DNA of 64,000 bases from JBMNEH01 sp050948665 (GTDB lineage: Bacteria > Bacillota > Clostridia > Christensenellales > UMGS416): contig JBMNEH010000001.1 of the NCBI GenBank assembly GCA_050948665.1, positions 1,054,001-1,118,000 on the forward strand, written 5' to 3'. The position numbers and the translations under genes were made by a program. Below are positions 15,935-23,595 of the stretch, one piece after another (the first letter of the stretch is position 1; each line of letters begins with the position of its first letter). Under the pieces are notes generated by a model, which made no database searches, was not told the origin of the DNA, and was given only the letters and a program-made list of their open reading frames with translations.

Positions 15935-17023
15935 TTATATGATCTCCAGTGCGTCGCGCGTCGGCAGCTGCGCGGGCAGCTGCGCGGGGGTCTCCTGATA
16001 CCAATATGCCGTGGAGGAGACATCCATGGATTGGGGATAGAAACGGCCTTCACTCCGCCAGCCTAAAAGCTGCATGCTCACCCGCAGATCCCGGGCAAAA
16101 CGGATGGGGTCGGGGATATGCCACCGGTAGGCGGCTTGTCTGTGCACCGCCTGATAACAGCCGTCGGGCCGCAGTACCTGGTACATGCCCGCGTAGGGGG
16201 AGCAATAGGGAGTGTAATTCCCCTGAATGTCCCAATTGTAGGCGCCGAGGAAATAGTCTTCGGTGCCGGTTCCGCAGATGGTGGGGTAGTGATCGTCACC
16301 GTCCATGAAAAATTTGATCTCCCCCTCGCCCCACCACCCGTTATTGTGGATGCCGAAGCCCATCGCCGTGCCCACATAGTGGCCTTTACCCTGTATGCGG
16401 GGCAGGATCAGATAATCATTTCCCCGGGAAACGGGGGTCTCCAAACGGAAGAAGGTATGGAAATAACCGCTGTCCTTCGGCACCTCCGCAAGGGTATACG
16501 AGATTTGGTAAAAGACGGTACCCTCCTGCAGGGGGTGGAGATTTGTCATGGTGACGCGGCAGCGGCGGCGGAAGGGCATTTCCCAGAAGCAGGACAATGC
16601 CCGGTTGGGGTTGACGCAAACCGGAATCGATCGGAGCAGGCAGGCGGGACCGTTATCCGGGTAACGGAGGTTGGCAAAGGGGGCGGCGAAAAAGTCCGCC
16701 ATAGGCGCTTCCACAGAGGGAAAGGAAGAATCCTCCCAGTAGATGCGAAGGATCATGTCCCGGGTGACGGTGCCGGTCATCCAAATGCTCTGTATGGCGC
16801 CGGGACCGGTAATATCAGCCAGCAACGCGGTCTCTCCCGGCGGGATCTGTATACAGGGACGGCATTTATTGCCGGTTCCCAGCTCCCTGGCATGACCACG
16901 GGGATCGGCCGGAGCTCTGGCGCCCATACCGGGCTCCCCCGTAGGGTTCTCGGCGGAGATGGAACGGGACAATGCGCCGGAGATGCGGGAAAGACCGCCA
17001 GCGCCGTAGAAATCAATACGCAT
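15935..17023 (-). CDS. DUF2961 (GH172) family protein
   Basis: A 362-residue protein of the DUF2961 family, now GH172, which includes alpha-D-fructofuranosidase/difructose anhydride synthase and alpha-D-arabinofuranosidases. Family features seen: NPTGEPGMGARA near the N-terminus, PGAIQSIWMT, MADFFAAPFANLR, GWWGEGEIKFFMDGD and CGTGTEDYFLGAYNW near residue 255. No signal peptide is visible, so it probably acts in the cytoplasm or on imported material. The unit AQLP is repeated at the C-terminus through a 12-base tandem duplication. It lies 11 bases after the isomerase-like gene with AGGAGG before its ATG. The sugar specificity is not predictable from sequence. Confidence 0.85.
   Translation of the reverse strand: MRIDFYGAGGLSRISGALSRSISAENPTGEPGMGARAPADPRGHARELGTGNKCRPCIQIPPGETALLADITGPGAIQSIWMTGTVTRDMILRIYWEDSSFPSVEAPMADFFAAPFANLRYPDNGPACLLRSIPVCVNPNRALSCFWEMPFRRRCRVTMTNLHPLQEGTVFYQISYTLAEVPKDSGYFHTFFRLETPVSRGNDYLILPRIQGKGHYVGTAMGFGIHNNGWWGEGEIKFFMDGDDHYPTICGTGTEDYFLGAYNWDIQGNYTPYCSPYAGMYQVLRPDGCYQAVHRQAAYRWHIPDPIRFARDLRVSMQLLGWRSEGRFYPQSMDVSSTAYWYQETPAQLPAQLPTRDALEII
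15963..15986. repeat. 12-base tandem duplication inside the GH172 gene
   Basis: The unit GGCAGCTGCGCG occurs twice in a row (15963-15974 and 15975-15986). It keeps the frame and duplicates four residues near the C-terminus of the GH172 protein. It is probably a simple replication-slippage event. Confidence 0.75.
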
Positions 17024-17034
17024 GGGAAACCTCC

Positions 17035-17841
17035 TTAACTTACCGCCGCGGCGAGTTCCAGCGCGGCTTTTGAGGCGGCCAAAGAATCCGTCCCCTCCGC
17101 GGGGGTGTACTCGCAGCCGACATAGCCTTTGTACCCGGACGCCGCGATGGCTCGGAAAATATGCGCATACCGAATTTCACCCGTGCCGGGCTGATGCCGC
17201 CCGGGCACGTCTCCGATATGAAAATGGCCGATACTGCCGATGTTCCCGCGTATGTTCTCCGTCAGGAAGCCCTCGGTGATCTGCTGGTGATACACATCGA
17301 ACAGAAGCTTTATATTGGGAGAATCCACCGTCCTCAGGATGGAAAAGGCTTCGTCGGAACGGGAGAGATAATAGCCCTTATGGTCGCAGAGAATATTCAG
17401 CGGTTCCAGAACAAGGGTCACCCCCGCCTGTTCCAGCAATCCCGCCGCGGCGAAAAGATTGGTAAGAATGGCATCATGCTGGACATACCGGGGTACATCC
17501 GGCAGTGTGTTGCCGGTGGTCACAATCAGGGTGCGGCCGCCAAGGGACCGAACGACTTCAATGCTCTCAGCGATAATCTCACGGAAAACGGGGGCATTTT
17601 CCCGCTTTAAAAGACAGCCGTCGGCGAAGGCCGCCGCCGTCTCCTTATCCCGGGTGCCGATACTGCAGGCGGCCAGAGGAAGCGCCGACTCAGCAAGCCC
17701 CTCTTTTACGGCGGAAAGGTCCTTGTTCGTCCACCCCCAGAACTCAACTCCCTGAAACCCGGCTTCAGCGGCAGCTTTAAAACGGTCTCCGAAGGGCAGC
17801 TCTCTGAAAAGCATTTCAATACAGGCACTGATTTGCAGCAT
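17035..17841 (-). CDS. Hydroxypyruvate isomerase-like TIM-barrel sugar isomerase/epimerase
   Basis: A 268-residue member of the AP-endonuclease-2 (xylose isomerase-like) TIM-barrel superfamily, closest by eye to Hyi/OtnI. It starts LQISACIEMLF, with GFQGVEFWGW near residue 30, LVLEPLNILCDHKGYYL (about 142-158), KLLFDVYHQQITEG (metal-binding Asp and His), IGHFHIGDVPGRHQPGTGEI and YVGCEYTP, which carry the usual metal ligands Glu, Asp, His and Glu. I start at base 17841, where AGGAGG precedes ATG by six bases. A GACAT-GTG-ATGTC palindrome (17857-17869) lies just upstream and may be an operator. It is the first gene of a three-gene unit with GH172 and a GH109-like protein, so it probably handles a ketose or keto-sugar made there. 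Confidence 0.8.
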   Translation of the reverse strand: MLQISACIEMLFRELPFGDRFKAAAEAGFQGVEFWGWTNKDLSAVKEGLAESALPLAACSIGTRDKETAAAFADGCLLKRENAPVFREIIAESIEVVRSLGGRTLIVTTGNTLPDVPRYVQHDAILTNLFAAAGLLEQAGVTLVLEPLNILCDHKGYYLSRSDEAFSILRTVDSPNIKLLFDVYHQQITEGFLTENIRGNIGSIGHFHIGDVPGRHQPGTGEIRYAHIFRAIAASGYKGYVGCEYTPAEGTDSLAASKAALELAAAVS

Positions 17842-17925
17842 GCGTTTCCTCCTGTCGACATGTGATGTCATATATTTTCTACCTCCGCCTGTTTCTTCCT
17901 GCTGTCAACGCGCGTCCTTTCCGCA

Positions 17926-17954
17926 TTGACACATTTTCCCGATCGCGGTATGAT
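17926..17954 (+). promoter_or_regulatory. Sigma-A promoter for yqeG
   Basis: Perfect TTGACA (17926-17931), 17-base spacer, TATGAT (17949-17954), 18 bases before the yqeG start. Confidence 0.85.
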
Positions 17955-17971
17955 AGCACGGATAAGGGGGT

Positions 17972-18451
17972 ATGGGATTGCGTTTATTGGCGCCTGACGA
18001 CCGGTGCGACCGGTTTTGGCTTTATCCTCCGGAAAAGCTGGAGGAACGGGGGATCCGTCTGATCATGCTGGATCTGGATAATACCCTCTGCCCATGGCAT
18101 ACTTTACAGGTTGAGCCGGAAGCTTTTGACTGGATACAAAAAGCGAAGGAAATGGGTTTTACGGTCATGCTCATCAGCAACGCACCGCTCAGGAGAACGA
18201 TGGAGGCCGGATTGCTGCTTGATATCCCCTGGATCGCCCTCGCCAAAAAGCCCTGGCCCGCCGCGATCTTCAAAGCCTGTAAAGCCGCGGGGATCGGGAG
18301 GGAGGAAACGGTACTCTTCGGGGATCAGCTGTTTACGGATGTGGCGGCGGCCAGACTGGCGGGCTGCCGAGTGGTCCTTACAGAACCCATTCATGAACGT
18401 GAGATGAAATGGACCCGCTTTATGCGGATCTTTGAGAGGAGATTGCGCTGA
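17972..18451 (+). CDS. yqeG: YqeG family HAD-IIIA phosphatase
   Basis: A 159-residue HAD protein of the YqeG/Gep4 family. Motif I is LDLDNTLCPW (nucleophile Asp34, general acid Asp36), motif II is the serine of LISNAP, the AKKPWP lysine is motif III, and GDQLFTDVAAA is motif IV. Yeast relative Gep4 dephosphorylates phosphatidylglycerophosphate; the bacterial role is not established. In many Bacillota yqeG sits near yqeH and aroE; here it is followed by an endonuclease IV-like gene that starts on its last stop base. AAGGGGG precedes the ATG. Confidence 0.92.
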   Translation: MGLRLLAPDDRCDRFWLYPPEKLEERGIRLIMLDLDNTLCPWHTLQVEPEAFDWIQKAKEMGFTVMLISNAPLRRTMEAGLLLDIPWIALAKKPWPAAIFKACKAAGIGREETVLFGDQLFTDVAAARLAGCRVVLTEPIHEREMKWTRFMRIFERRLR

Positions 18452-19305
18452 TGTACTTTGGTACGGCCGGAGCCCCGGACGCTTTCAAAAAGAGCGGGAA
18501 GGCCCGTACGGTGGATCTGCCTGAATGGCTGGCGGCGCGGGGCTTGAACTGGTTGGAGGTGTCCTTCGGACGCGGTGTATCCATGGGGGAGGAGACCGCG
18601 CGGCTGCTGGGCGAGAACGCCCGGAAGGCAGGGGTCAGGCTGTCGGTCCACGCGCCTTACTATATCAATCTTGCCAACCCCGACCCGGCGAAACGGGAGC
18701 GATCCCGGGAATATATACGGGAAAGCGTACAGGCGGCAGTATGGATGGAGGCGGAAAGGGTGATCTACCACCCGGGTTCCGCCGCGAGGCAGTCCCGGAA
18801 GAAGGCTTTGGCGTACGCGCTGGAGGAAGTGCCCCGGTATATGGAGGAAACCCGGCGGCTGGCCGGCGACGGCATATGGATCTGCCCGGAAACCATGGGG
18901 AAGGTGAACCAGTTGGGGGATCTGCAGGAGGTGCTCGCGTTGTGCGCGGCGGATCCCGGCCAGCTGCCCTGTATTGATTTCGGGCATTTGCACAGCAGGG
19001 GAGAGGGAAGCCTGCGTACCGGGGAGGATTTTGCCCGGATACTGGACGCCATGGAGGAGGCGCTGGGTTTTACGCGTGTACGAAACTTTCATATCCATTT
19101 CAGCAAGATGGAGTATTCGGGGGGCGGCGAGATACGGCACCTGACATTTGAGGATACGGTATACGGACCGGAGTTCGAGCCCCTGGGTGAAATTCTGGCA
19201 AAAAGGGGCTATGATCCGGTGTTTATCAGTGAATCCGCCGGCACGCAGGAGGAGGATGCCGCTTATATGCGGGACAGAATGAAAGAATTTACGGGTTTAT
19301 ATTGA
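18451..19305 (+). CDS. Endonuclease IV-like TIM-barrel protein (AP endonuclease family 2)
   Basis: A 284-residue metal-dependent TIM barrel related to deoxyribonuclease IV (Nfo), which cuts DNA at abasic sites. Metal-ligand regions can be followed in order: SVHAPYYINLANPD (His near residue 67), VIYHPGS (His), ICPETMGKVNQLG (Glu), IDFGHLHSRGEGSL (Asp, His), FHIHFSKMEYS (His) and VFISESAG (Glu). The match to Nfo is good in the first barrel strands but the protein lacks some DNA-binding loops of E. coli Nfo, so a related isomerase-like function cannot be excluded. It overlaps yqeG by one base (TGATG), and the efp -35 element overlaps its stop codon. Confidence 0.75.
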   Translation: MYFGTAGAPDAFKKSGKARTVDLPEWLAARGLNWLEVSFGRGVSMGEETARLLGENARKAGVRLSVHAPYYINLANPDPAKRERSREYIRESVQAAVWMEAERVIYHPGSAARQSRKKALAYALEEVPRYMEETRRLAGDGIWICPETMGKVNQLGDLQEVLALCAADPGQLPCIDFGHLHSRGEGSLRTGEDFARILDAMEEALGFTRVRNFHIHFSKMEYSGGGEIRHLTFEDTVYGPEFEPLGEILAKRGYDPVFISESAGTQEEDAAYMRDRMKEFTGLY

Positions 19306-19330
19306 TATTGCAGGGGAAATATGGTAAAAT
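19302..19330 (+). promoter_or_regulatory. Sigma-A type promoter for efp
   Basis: TTGATA (19302-19307), a 17-base spacer and TAAAAT (19325-19330), 31 bases before the efp start. The -35 element overlaps the stop of the upstream gene. Confidence 0.7.
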
Positions 19331-19360
19331 TCACCTGAGATCAGATGGGAGGATTTACAC

Positions 19361-19918
19361 ATGATCAATGCCGGCGAATTTCGTAAAGGCGTGACCATCA
19401 CCGTTGACGACAATGTGTTTAACATTGTTGATTTTCAGCATGTAAAGCCCGGCAAAGGCGCCGCCTTTGTCCGCACAAAGCTGAAGAATGTCATGACGGG
19501 CGCTGTTGTGGAGCGGACATTCAATCCCACCGACAAGGTGGAGCGCGCGGTCATCGAGACCCGCGAGATGGAGTATTCCTACAACGACGGTACTTTCTAC
19601 TACTTTATGGATGTGGAAAACTATGAACAACTGCCCCTGGATCATGAGCAGGTGGAGGAAGCCCTGCCTTTTATCAAGGAGCAGACGGTCTGTATCGTCC
19701 GTTTTTACAAGGGAACCGCCTTTTCCGTGCAGCCGCCCAACTTCGTGGTGCTGCAGATCACGGAATGCGAACCCGGGGTAAGAGGGGACACCGCCACCTC
19801 TGCCACCAAGCCGGCCATACTGGAGACCGGTTATAAAATCAACGTACCGCTGTTTGTCAACCAGGGGGAGAGCGTTCGCATCGATACACGAACAGGGGAA
19901 TATATGGAGCGCGCCTGA
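19361..19918 (+). CDS. efp: Elongation factor P
   Basis: A 185-residue protein with the three beta-barrel domains of EF-P, which binds between the P and E sites of the ribosome and rescues stalling at polyproline. Domain I starts MINAGEFRKG and carries the loop lysine Lys32 in VKPGKGAA. Domain II follows near residue 65, and domain III ends with the EF-P signature GYKINVPLFVNQGESVRIDT (residues 159-178). In Bacillus the equivalent lysine is modified; no EpmA/EpmB gene is seen nearby. The gene has its own promoter and a terminator after it. Confidence 0.98.
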   Translation: MINAGEFRKGVTITVDDNVFNIVDFQHVKPGKGAAFVRTKLKNVMTGAVVERTFNPTDKVERAVIETREMEYSYNDGTFYYFMDVENYEQLPLDHEQVEEALPFIKEQTVCIVRFYKGTAFSVQPPNFVVLQITECEPGVRGDTATSATKPAILETGYKINVPLFVNQGESVRIDTRTGEYMERA

Positions 19919-19929
19919 CATGAGGATAC

Positions 19930-19954
19930 AGCTCGGTTTACGCCGGGCTTTTTC
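19930..19954 (+). terminator. Rho-independent terminator after efp
   Basis: AGCTCGG (19930-19936) pairs with CCGGGCT (19943-19949), one G-U pair, followed by TTTTCT. Confidence 0.75.
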
Positions 19955-19974
19955 TATAAGTTTTTTTGCGCGTA

Positions 19975-19983
19975 TGCTAAAAT
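19975..19983 (+). promoter_or_regulatory. Extended -10 promoter for the sugar isomerase gene
   Basis: TGCTAAAAT gives an extended -10 (TG, one base, then TAAAAT at 19978-19983). No good -35 is visible at the right distance. The gene starts 22 bases later. Confidence 0.5.
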
Positions 19984-20004
19984 CATTGTTAAAAGGAGGA
20001 AGAC

Positions 20005-20973
20005 ATGAAACTCAGCGTATTGGCCGTATTATTATCCAACCTTCCCGTCAAAGAGGCGTTGTCCTACATTAAGAAGGCCGGAGCCGACGCGGTAGAAATC
20101 GGCTGCGGCGGCTTCCCGGGGAATGCGCACTGTAAGCCCGCCGAGCTGCTGTCGGATCAGGGAAAGTTGGCTGACTTTAAGGCGATCATCGCGGATTCCG
20201 GACTGGAGTTGGCCGCTCTCTCCACCCATGGAAACCCCGTACACCCCGACCCCGCCGTGGCAAAGAAAGACCACGAGGATTTTGTGAACACCGTACTGCT
20301 GGCGGAGAAGCTGGGGATCGACCGGGTGGTGACCTTTTCGGGCTGCCCCGGCGGTTCGCCCCAGGATACCACACCCAACTGGGTGACCTGCCCCTGGCCC
20401 AATGACTTCTCGGATATACTGGAATACCAGTGGAATGACGTATTGATACCCTATTGGGAAAAAACCGCCGCCTTTGCCGCCGACCACGGTGTCACCCGGG
20501 TGGCATTGGAGATGCATCCCGGCTTCTGTGTCTACGGGCCGGAAAGCATGATGAAGCTGCGGAATGCCACCAGCCCGGTCATCGGCGCGAATTTCGATCC
20601 CAGCCACCTGTTCTGGCAGGGTATCGACCCTGTGGCGGCGATCCGGTATTTGGGCGACGCAATTCACTTCTTCCATGCCAAGGACACAAAGATCGACGCG
20701 CTGAATACCGGACGCAACGGCGTGCTGGACACCAAGCCCTATTCCGATGAGCTGCACCGCGCCTGGATATTCCGTACGGTGGGTTACGGCCATGACGCCC
20801 AGCTCTGGAAGGACATGATTTCGGCGCTGCGGATGGTGGGGTATGACGATGTGCTGTCCATCGAGCATGAGGACAGCCTGATGACGCCTCAGGAAGGATT
20901 GAGGAAGGCGATTTCCTTCCTTAAGGACGTCATGATGTTTGAAGGCGCAACCTCCAAAGCCTGGTGGATTTGA
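20005..20973 (+). CDS. Sugar phosphate isomerase/epimerase family TIM-barrel protein
   Basis: A 322-residue AP-endonuclease-2-fold protein (IolE-like). It begins MKLSVLAVLLSNLPVKEALS, with ADAVEIGCGGFPGN near residue 28, RVVTFSGCPGG near residue 112, VALEMHPGFCVYGPES near residue 168 (metal-binding Glu), IGANFDPSHLFWQGIDP (Asp, His), IHFFHAKDTKID (His) and VLSIEHEDSLMTPQEG (Glu). All four metal ligands are therefore present. Close relatives are usually annotated as sugar phosphate isomerase/epimerase without known substrate and often accompany Gfo/Idh oxidoreductases; one such oxidoreductase lies 4 kb upstream. AAGGAGG precedes the ATG. A bidirectional terminator closes the unit. Confidence 0.85.
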   Translation: MKLSVLAVLLSNLPVKEALSYIKKAGADAVEIGCGGFPGNAHCKPAELLSDQGKLADFKAIIADSGLELAALSTHGNPVHPDPAVAKKDHEDFVNTVLLAEKLGIDRVVTFSGCPGGSPQDTTPNWVTCPWPNDFSDILEYQWNDVLIPYWEKTAAFAADHGVTRVALEMHPGFCVYGPESMMKLRNATSPVIGANFDPSHLFWQGIDPVAAIRYLGDAIHFFHAKDTKIDALNTGRNGVLDTKPYSDELHRAWIFRTVGYGHDAQLWKDMISALRMVGYDDVLSIEHEDSLMTPQEGLRKAISFLKDVMMFEGATSKAWWI

Positions 20974-20980
20974 TCCATAC

Positions 20981-21014
20981 AAAAAAAGACCCGGGGCATT
21001 GGCTCCGGGTCTTT
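20981..21014. terminator. Bidirectional terminator between the sugar isomerase and scpB
   Basis: AGACCCGG (20987-20994) pairs with CCGGGTCT (21005-21012). Seven A residues on the left give a U-tract for the minus strand; TTTCCT follows on the plus strand. It separates convergent genes. Confidence 0.88.
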
Positions 21015-21021
21015 CCTATCT

Positions 21022-21597
21022 TTACGGTTCAGCCTCCGTATAGGCGGTATCCGTGAGAAGAGCTTCGTCCGGCATGCCGCCTTCTGGACTTTCGAATTGC
21101 AGGGCAGGCAGTTTCGACAAAGAGGGGAGATCGAAGGCGCGGAGAAATTCCGGCGTAGTCCCAAAGAGGATCGGCCGGCCGATCGTGTCCTTTCGTCCTA
21201 CCTCGGCGATCAGATCCAGCTTTTGCAGCACCTGCAGGGCATACTCGCAGCGGACGCCCCGGATTTCCTCGATTTCGACGCGGGTGACCGGCTGCTTGTA
21301 GGCGATGATCGTCAATACCTCCATCACCGCTGCCGTGAGGGAGCGTTTCTGGAGGGGGGAGAGCGCTTTTTCGATCACATCCGCGAATGCGGGTTTTGTC
21401 GCCAGCTGCACCGTGTCATCGCGTATCCGCAGCGTCAGCCCCCGATCCTCCGCGTCCAGCGCTTCACGGTATCGGGACAGGAAAATCTGAAGGGTCAGCA
21501 TATCCGTGTCCAGAGCGGAGGAAAGAGCCTCCAGCGGCACGGCGTCCCCGGCCGCAAAAAGAACCGCCTCAATGGCGGCAAGAATATTGTCTTTCAT
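21022..21597 (-). CDS. scpB: Segregation and condensation protein B
   Basis: A 191-residue protein with two winged-helix domains, the ScpB pattern: AAIEAVLFAAGDAVPLEALS at the N-terminus, LTLRIRDDTVQLATKP, LTAAVMEVLTIIAYKQPVTR and IEEIRGVRCEYALQVLQKLD, then GRPILFGTTPEFLRAFDL. It joins ScpA and SMC in the condensin complex that organises the nucleoid. The start at 21597 overlaps the scpA stop by four bases (ATGA); a longer upstream frame lies inside scpA. It is the last gene of the murB-to-scpB operon. Confidence 0.96.
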   Translation of the reverse strand: MKDNILAAIEAVLFAAGDAVPLEALSSALDTDMLTLQIFLSRYREALDAEDRGLTLRIRDDTVQLATKPAFADVIEKALSPLQKRSLTAAVMEVLTIIAYKQPVTRVEIEEIRGVRCEYALQVLQKLDLIAEVGRKDTIGRPILFGTTPEFLRAFDLPSLSKLPALQFESPEGGMPDEALLTDTAYTEAEP

Positions 21598-22343
21598 GAT
21601 AACTCCTCGGACATGATATCCTTTGCCTTTATGTTCAGGGGCAGAAGGAGAACATCCTCTCCCTCCTGCCGGGCGGCGATACGCCCCTCCCATACCAGCT
21701 CAAGCAAAACGACAAAGGTGGAGACGATCTCCGCCCGGGTCACGCGTCTGCCGAACAGCGTTGAAAACAGGAGAGGCTTTCCTGGAAGGAGCTTTTTCGC
21801 CAGAAAAAGGCGGCGCTCCTCTATGGTGAACCGATCACGCTCCACTTCGGCATCCGGTTCGGCCGGCTCTTCCGTCCGCTCAAGGCGGCTTCGGATGCGG
21901 TTAAACGCTTCCAGCAGCGCTTCCAGCGACATGGCGTCAGCCTGAAACCGTTCATGGGTAAAGCGCTCATCCGGAAGACGGTAGTAGATACGGCCGGCCT
22001 CCTTTTCCATTTCCGTGAGAACCTCGCGGGCCTGCCGAAAACGGCGCAATTCCTCCAGCTGGCGCACCAACTGCGCTTCATCCTCCAGGGCTTCCGTCAG
22101 CTCCTCCTCATCCTCGGCCGGTAAAAGCTTTCTGGATTTAATTTCCACAAGCCGGGCCGCCATGGCCAGAAATTCGCTGGCGCGGTCCATATCATCCACG
22201 CCCATCTGCGAAAAGGTCTCCAGAAACTGCTCCACAATGGGGTAGATAAAAAGATCCCGAATATCGATCTGCGCCTCAGTGATCAGGTGCAGCAGGAGAT
22301 CCAGAGGCCCCTCAAACTGGGAGATGACGACGTGATATGCCAC
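21594..22343 (-). CDS. scpA: Segregation and condensation protein A
   Basis: A 249-residue kleisin. The N-terminal signature FEGPLDLLLHLI is followed by IDIRDLFIYPIVEQFLE and ASEFLAMAARLVEIKSRKLL, the SMC-neck-binding part; the C-terminal winged helix (FSTLFGRRVTRAEIVSTFVV, then LLELVWEGRI) binds the SMC head. It links the SMC heads and recruits ScpB. It lies three bases after the crh-like gene and overlaps scpB. Confidence 0.96.
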   Translation of the reverse strand: MAYHVVISQFEGPLDLLLHLITEAQIDIRDLFIYPIVEQFLETFSQMGVDDMDRASEFLAMAARLVEIKSRKLLPAEDEEELTEALEDEAQLVRQLEELRRFRQAREVLTEMEKEAGRIYYRLPDERFTHERFQADAMSLEALLEAFNRIRSRLERTEEPAEPDAEVERDRFTIEERRLFLAKKLLPGKPLLFSTLFGRRVTRAEIVSTFVVLLELVWEGRIAARQEGEDVLLLPLNIKAKDIMSEELS

Positions 22344-22346
22344 GGA

Positions 22347-22604
22347 TCACAGTTCTTCTTCCAGGAAGGTGACGACGTCGTCCAGCGCTTCTTCCTCATC
22401 GGCGCCGGAGGCGATAAGGTCGAATACAGAGCCGCCCATCAGCTTCAATGCCATTACCCCCATCATGGACTTCGCGTTCACATGGTGGGAGCCCTGCTCG
22501 ATCCAGATCATAGAGGAATGAGCGTTTGCCCGCTTTACCAGCCTGGAGGCATTTTCACTGGCCAGGGCTTTGCCCTTTTTCAAAGTGATGCGTTTCCTTT
22601 TCAT
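22347..22604 (-). CDS. crh: Crh-like HPr family protein lacking the PTS histidine
   Basis: An 85-residue HPr-fold protein. The regulatory site VNAKSMMGVMAL matches HPr/Crh exactly, with Ser46 at position 46. At the usual PTS histidine position (15) the protein has Ala: the GLHARPA stretch of HPr reads ALASENA here. It therefore cannot take part in PEP-dependent phosphotransfer but could still be phosphorylated on Ser46 by HPr kinase and act with CcpA, as B. subtilis Crh does (Gln at position 15). The position directly after whiA is the same as crh in Bacillus. The ATG overlaps the whiA stop by four bases. Confidence 0.85.
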   Translation of the reverse strand: MKRKRITLKKGKALASENASRLVKRANAHSSMIWIEQGSHHVNAKSMMGVMALKLMGGSVFDLIASGADEEEALDDVVTFLEEEL

Positions 22605-23551
22605 GGCAACTCCTTCTCTGCGGCTTTTTCCGCAATGGCAATTATTTTTCGCAGCCGGTGGTTCATGGCTGACCGGGTAACCCCGGGAAGCAGTTCCGCC
22701 AGCTCCGCCAGTGTGGCTTCCGGGTTCTCCATCCGTATTTCGGCAGCCTCCCGCAGCGCGGGGGAGAGTGAGGAGAAGCGTCCCCTTTCCTCCAGAAACC
22801 GAATCGCACGGATTTGATTCTCACCGGCAATCACGGTTTTATCCGCATTGGCGCTGTCACAGTTGACCATGCGGTTCAACCTGTTCCGCATGCTTCTTTC
22901 CGCCCGCTTTTCGGCAAAAGCGGCAGCGGCTTTCCGGGCGCCCAAAATACCGAGAAGATCCTCGATGGCCTGCGCCTCTTTCAGATAGATGACGTGACTG
23001 TCCTTGCGGAGGATGCTTCGGGGGTAGATCCCCTCTTTGGTCATAAGGACCATGGAAGCCGCGCACAGGCCGTCATACGAGACCACCAACTCCATATGAT
23101 AACCTGAAGCCGGGTCAACAACCATGCCCGCCATCAGAAACGCGCCGCGGAGAAACGCGCGTCTGCAGGAGGGGACCGCGTCAAGAGAGGGGGGCAGCCC
23201 TCCGCCGGCAGGATCACCGTCCCCACCCAGAGGAACGCCGGCATCCTGCAGCAATTGCCGGGCAACCTGCTCATCCCGTATCAGCACGGTATAGGTCTCG
23301 CGCTTATATAAGCGCTGGGTCCTGGAGGAGTGTACGGTGTAAGAACAGGAGTACACCCCGGTAAGAAGACCGCATATGCAATCGGCAACCTCCGGCAGCT
23401 CGGTTGAAAAAACCAGACTGAGCGCGTTGCCGGCGCTGATGCGCAGGGTGCCGCCGAACCGGACAATACCCCACAGCATGCTCTTGCCGTGTTCTTCCGA
23501 TTCCGGCGGGAGCAGGGCAAGCTCCGCCTTCACATCCGATGTAAAGGACAT
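22601..23551 (-). CDS. whiA: WhiA family DNA-binding protein
   Basis: A 316-residue protein. The N-terminal half has the degenerate LAGLIDADG homing-endonuclease fold (FTSDVKAELALL, then FGGTLRIS and CRRAFLRGAFLMAGMVVDP), and the C-terminal helix-turn-helix is in NPEATLAELAELLPGVTRSA, then MNHRLRKI. WhiA acts in sporulation-linked division in Streptomyces and affects cell division and chromosome segregation in Bacillus. The gene sits 44 bases after yvcK and overlaps the crh-like gene, the usual order in Bacillota. Confidence 0.95.
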   Translation of the reverse strand: MSFTSDVKAELALLPPESEEHGKSMLWGIVRFGGTLRISAGNALSLVFSTELPEVADCICGLLTGVYSCSYTVHSSRTQRLYKRETYTVLIRDEQVARQLLQDAGVPLGGDGDPAGGGLPPSLDAVPSCRRAFLRGAFLMAGMVVDPASGYHMELVVSYDGLCAASMVLMTKEGIYPRSILRKDSHVIYLKEAQAIEDLLGILGARKAAAAFAEKRAERSMRNRLNRMVNCDSANADKTVIAGENQIRAIRFLEERGRFSSLSPALREAAEIRMENPEATLAELAELLPGVTRSAMNHRLRKIIAIAEKAAEKELP

Positions 23552-23595
23552 GACGCCTCCTTTAACATTATACAGAAACGAGCCCGGAAAACAAC

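Noticed and set aside
15963..15986. Tandem 12-base duplication as a possible mobile-element scar
   Set aside because: It keeps the frame and has no flanking inverted repeats; replication slippage explains it.
16118..17038. 306-residue plus-strand frame opposite GH172
   Set aside because: GH172 on the minus strand has family motifs and correct operon spacing; this frame has neither.
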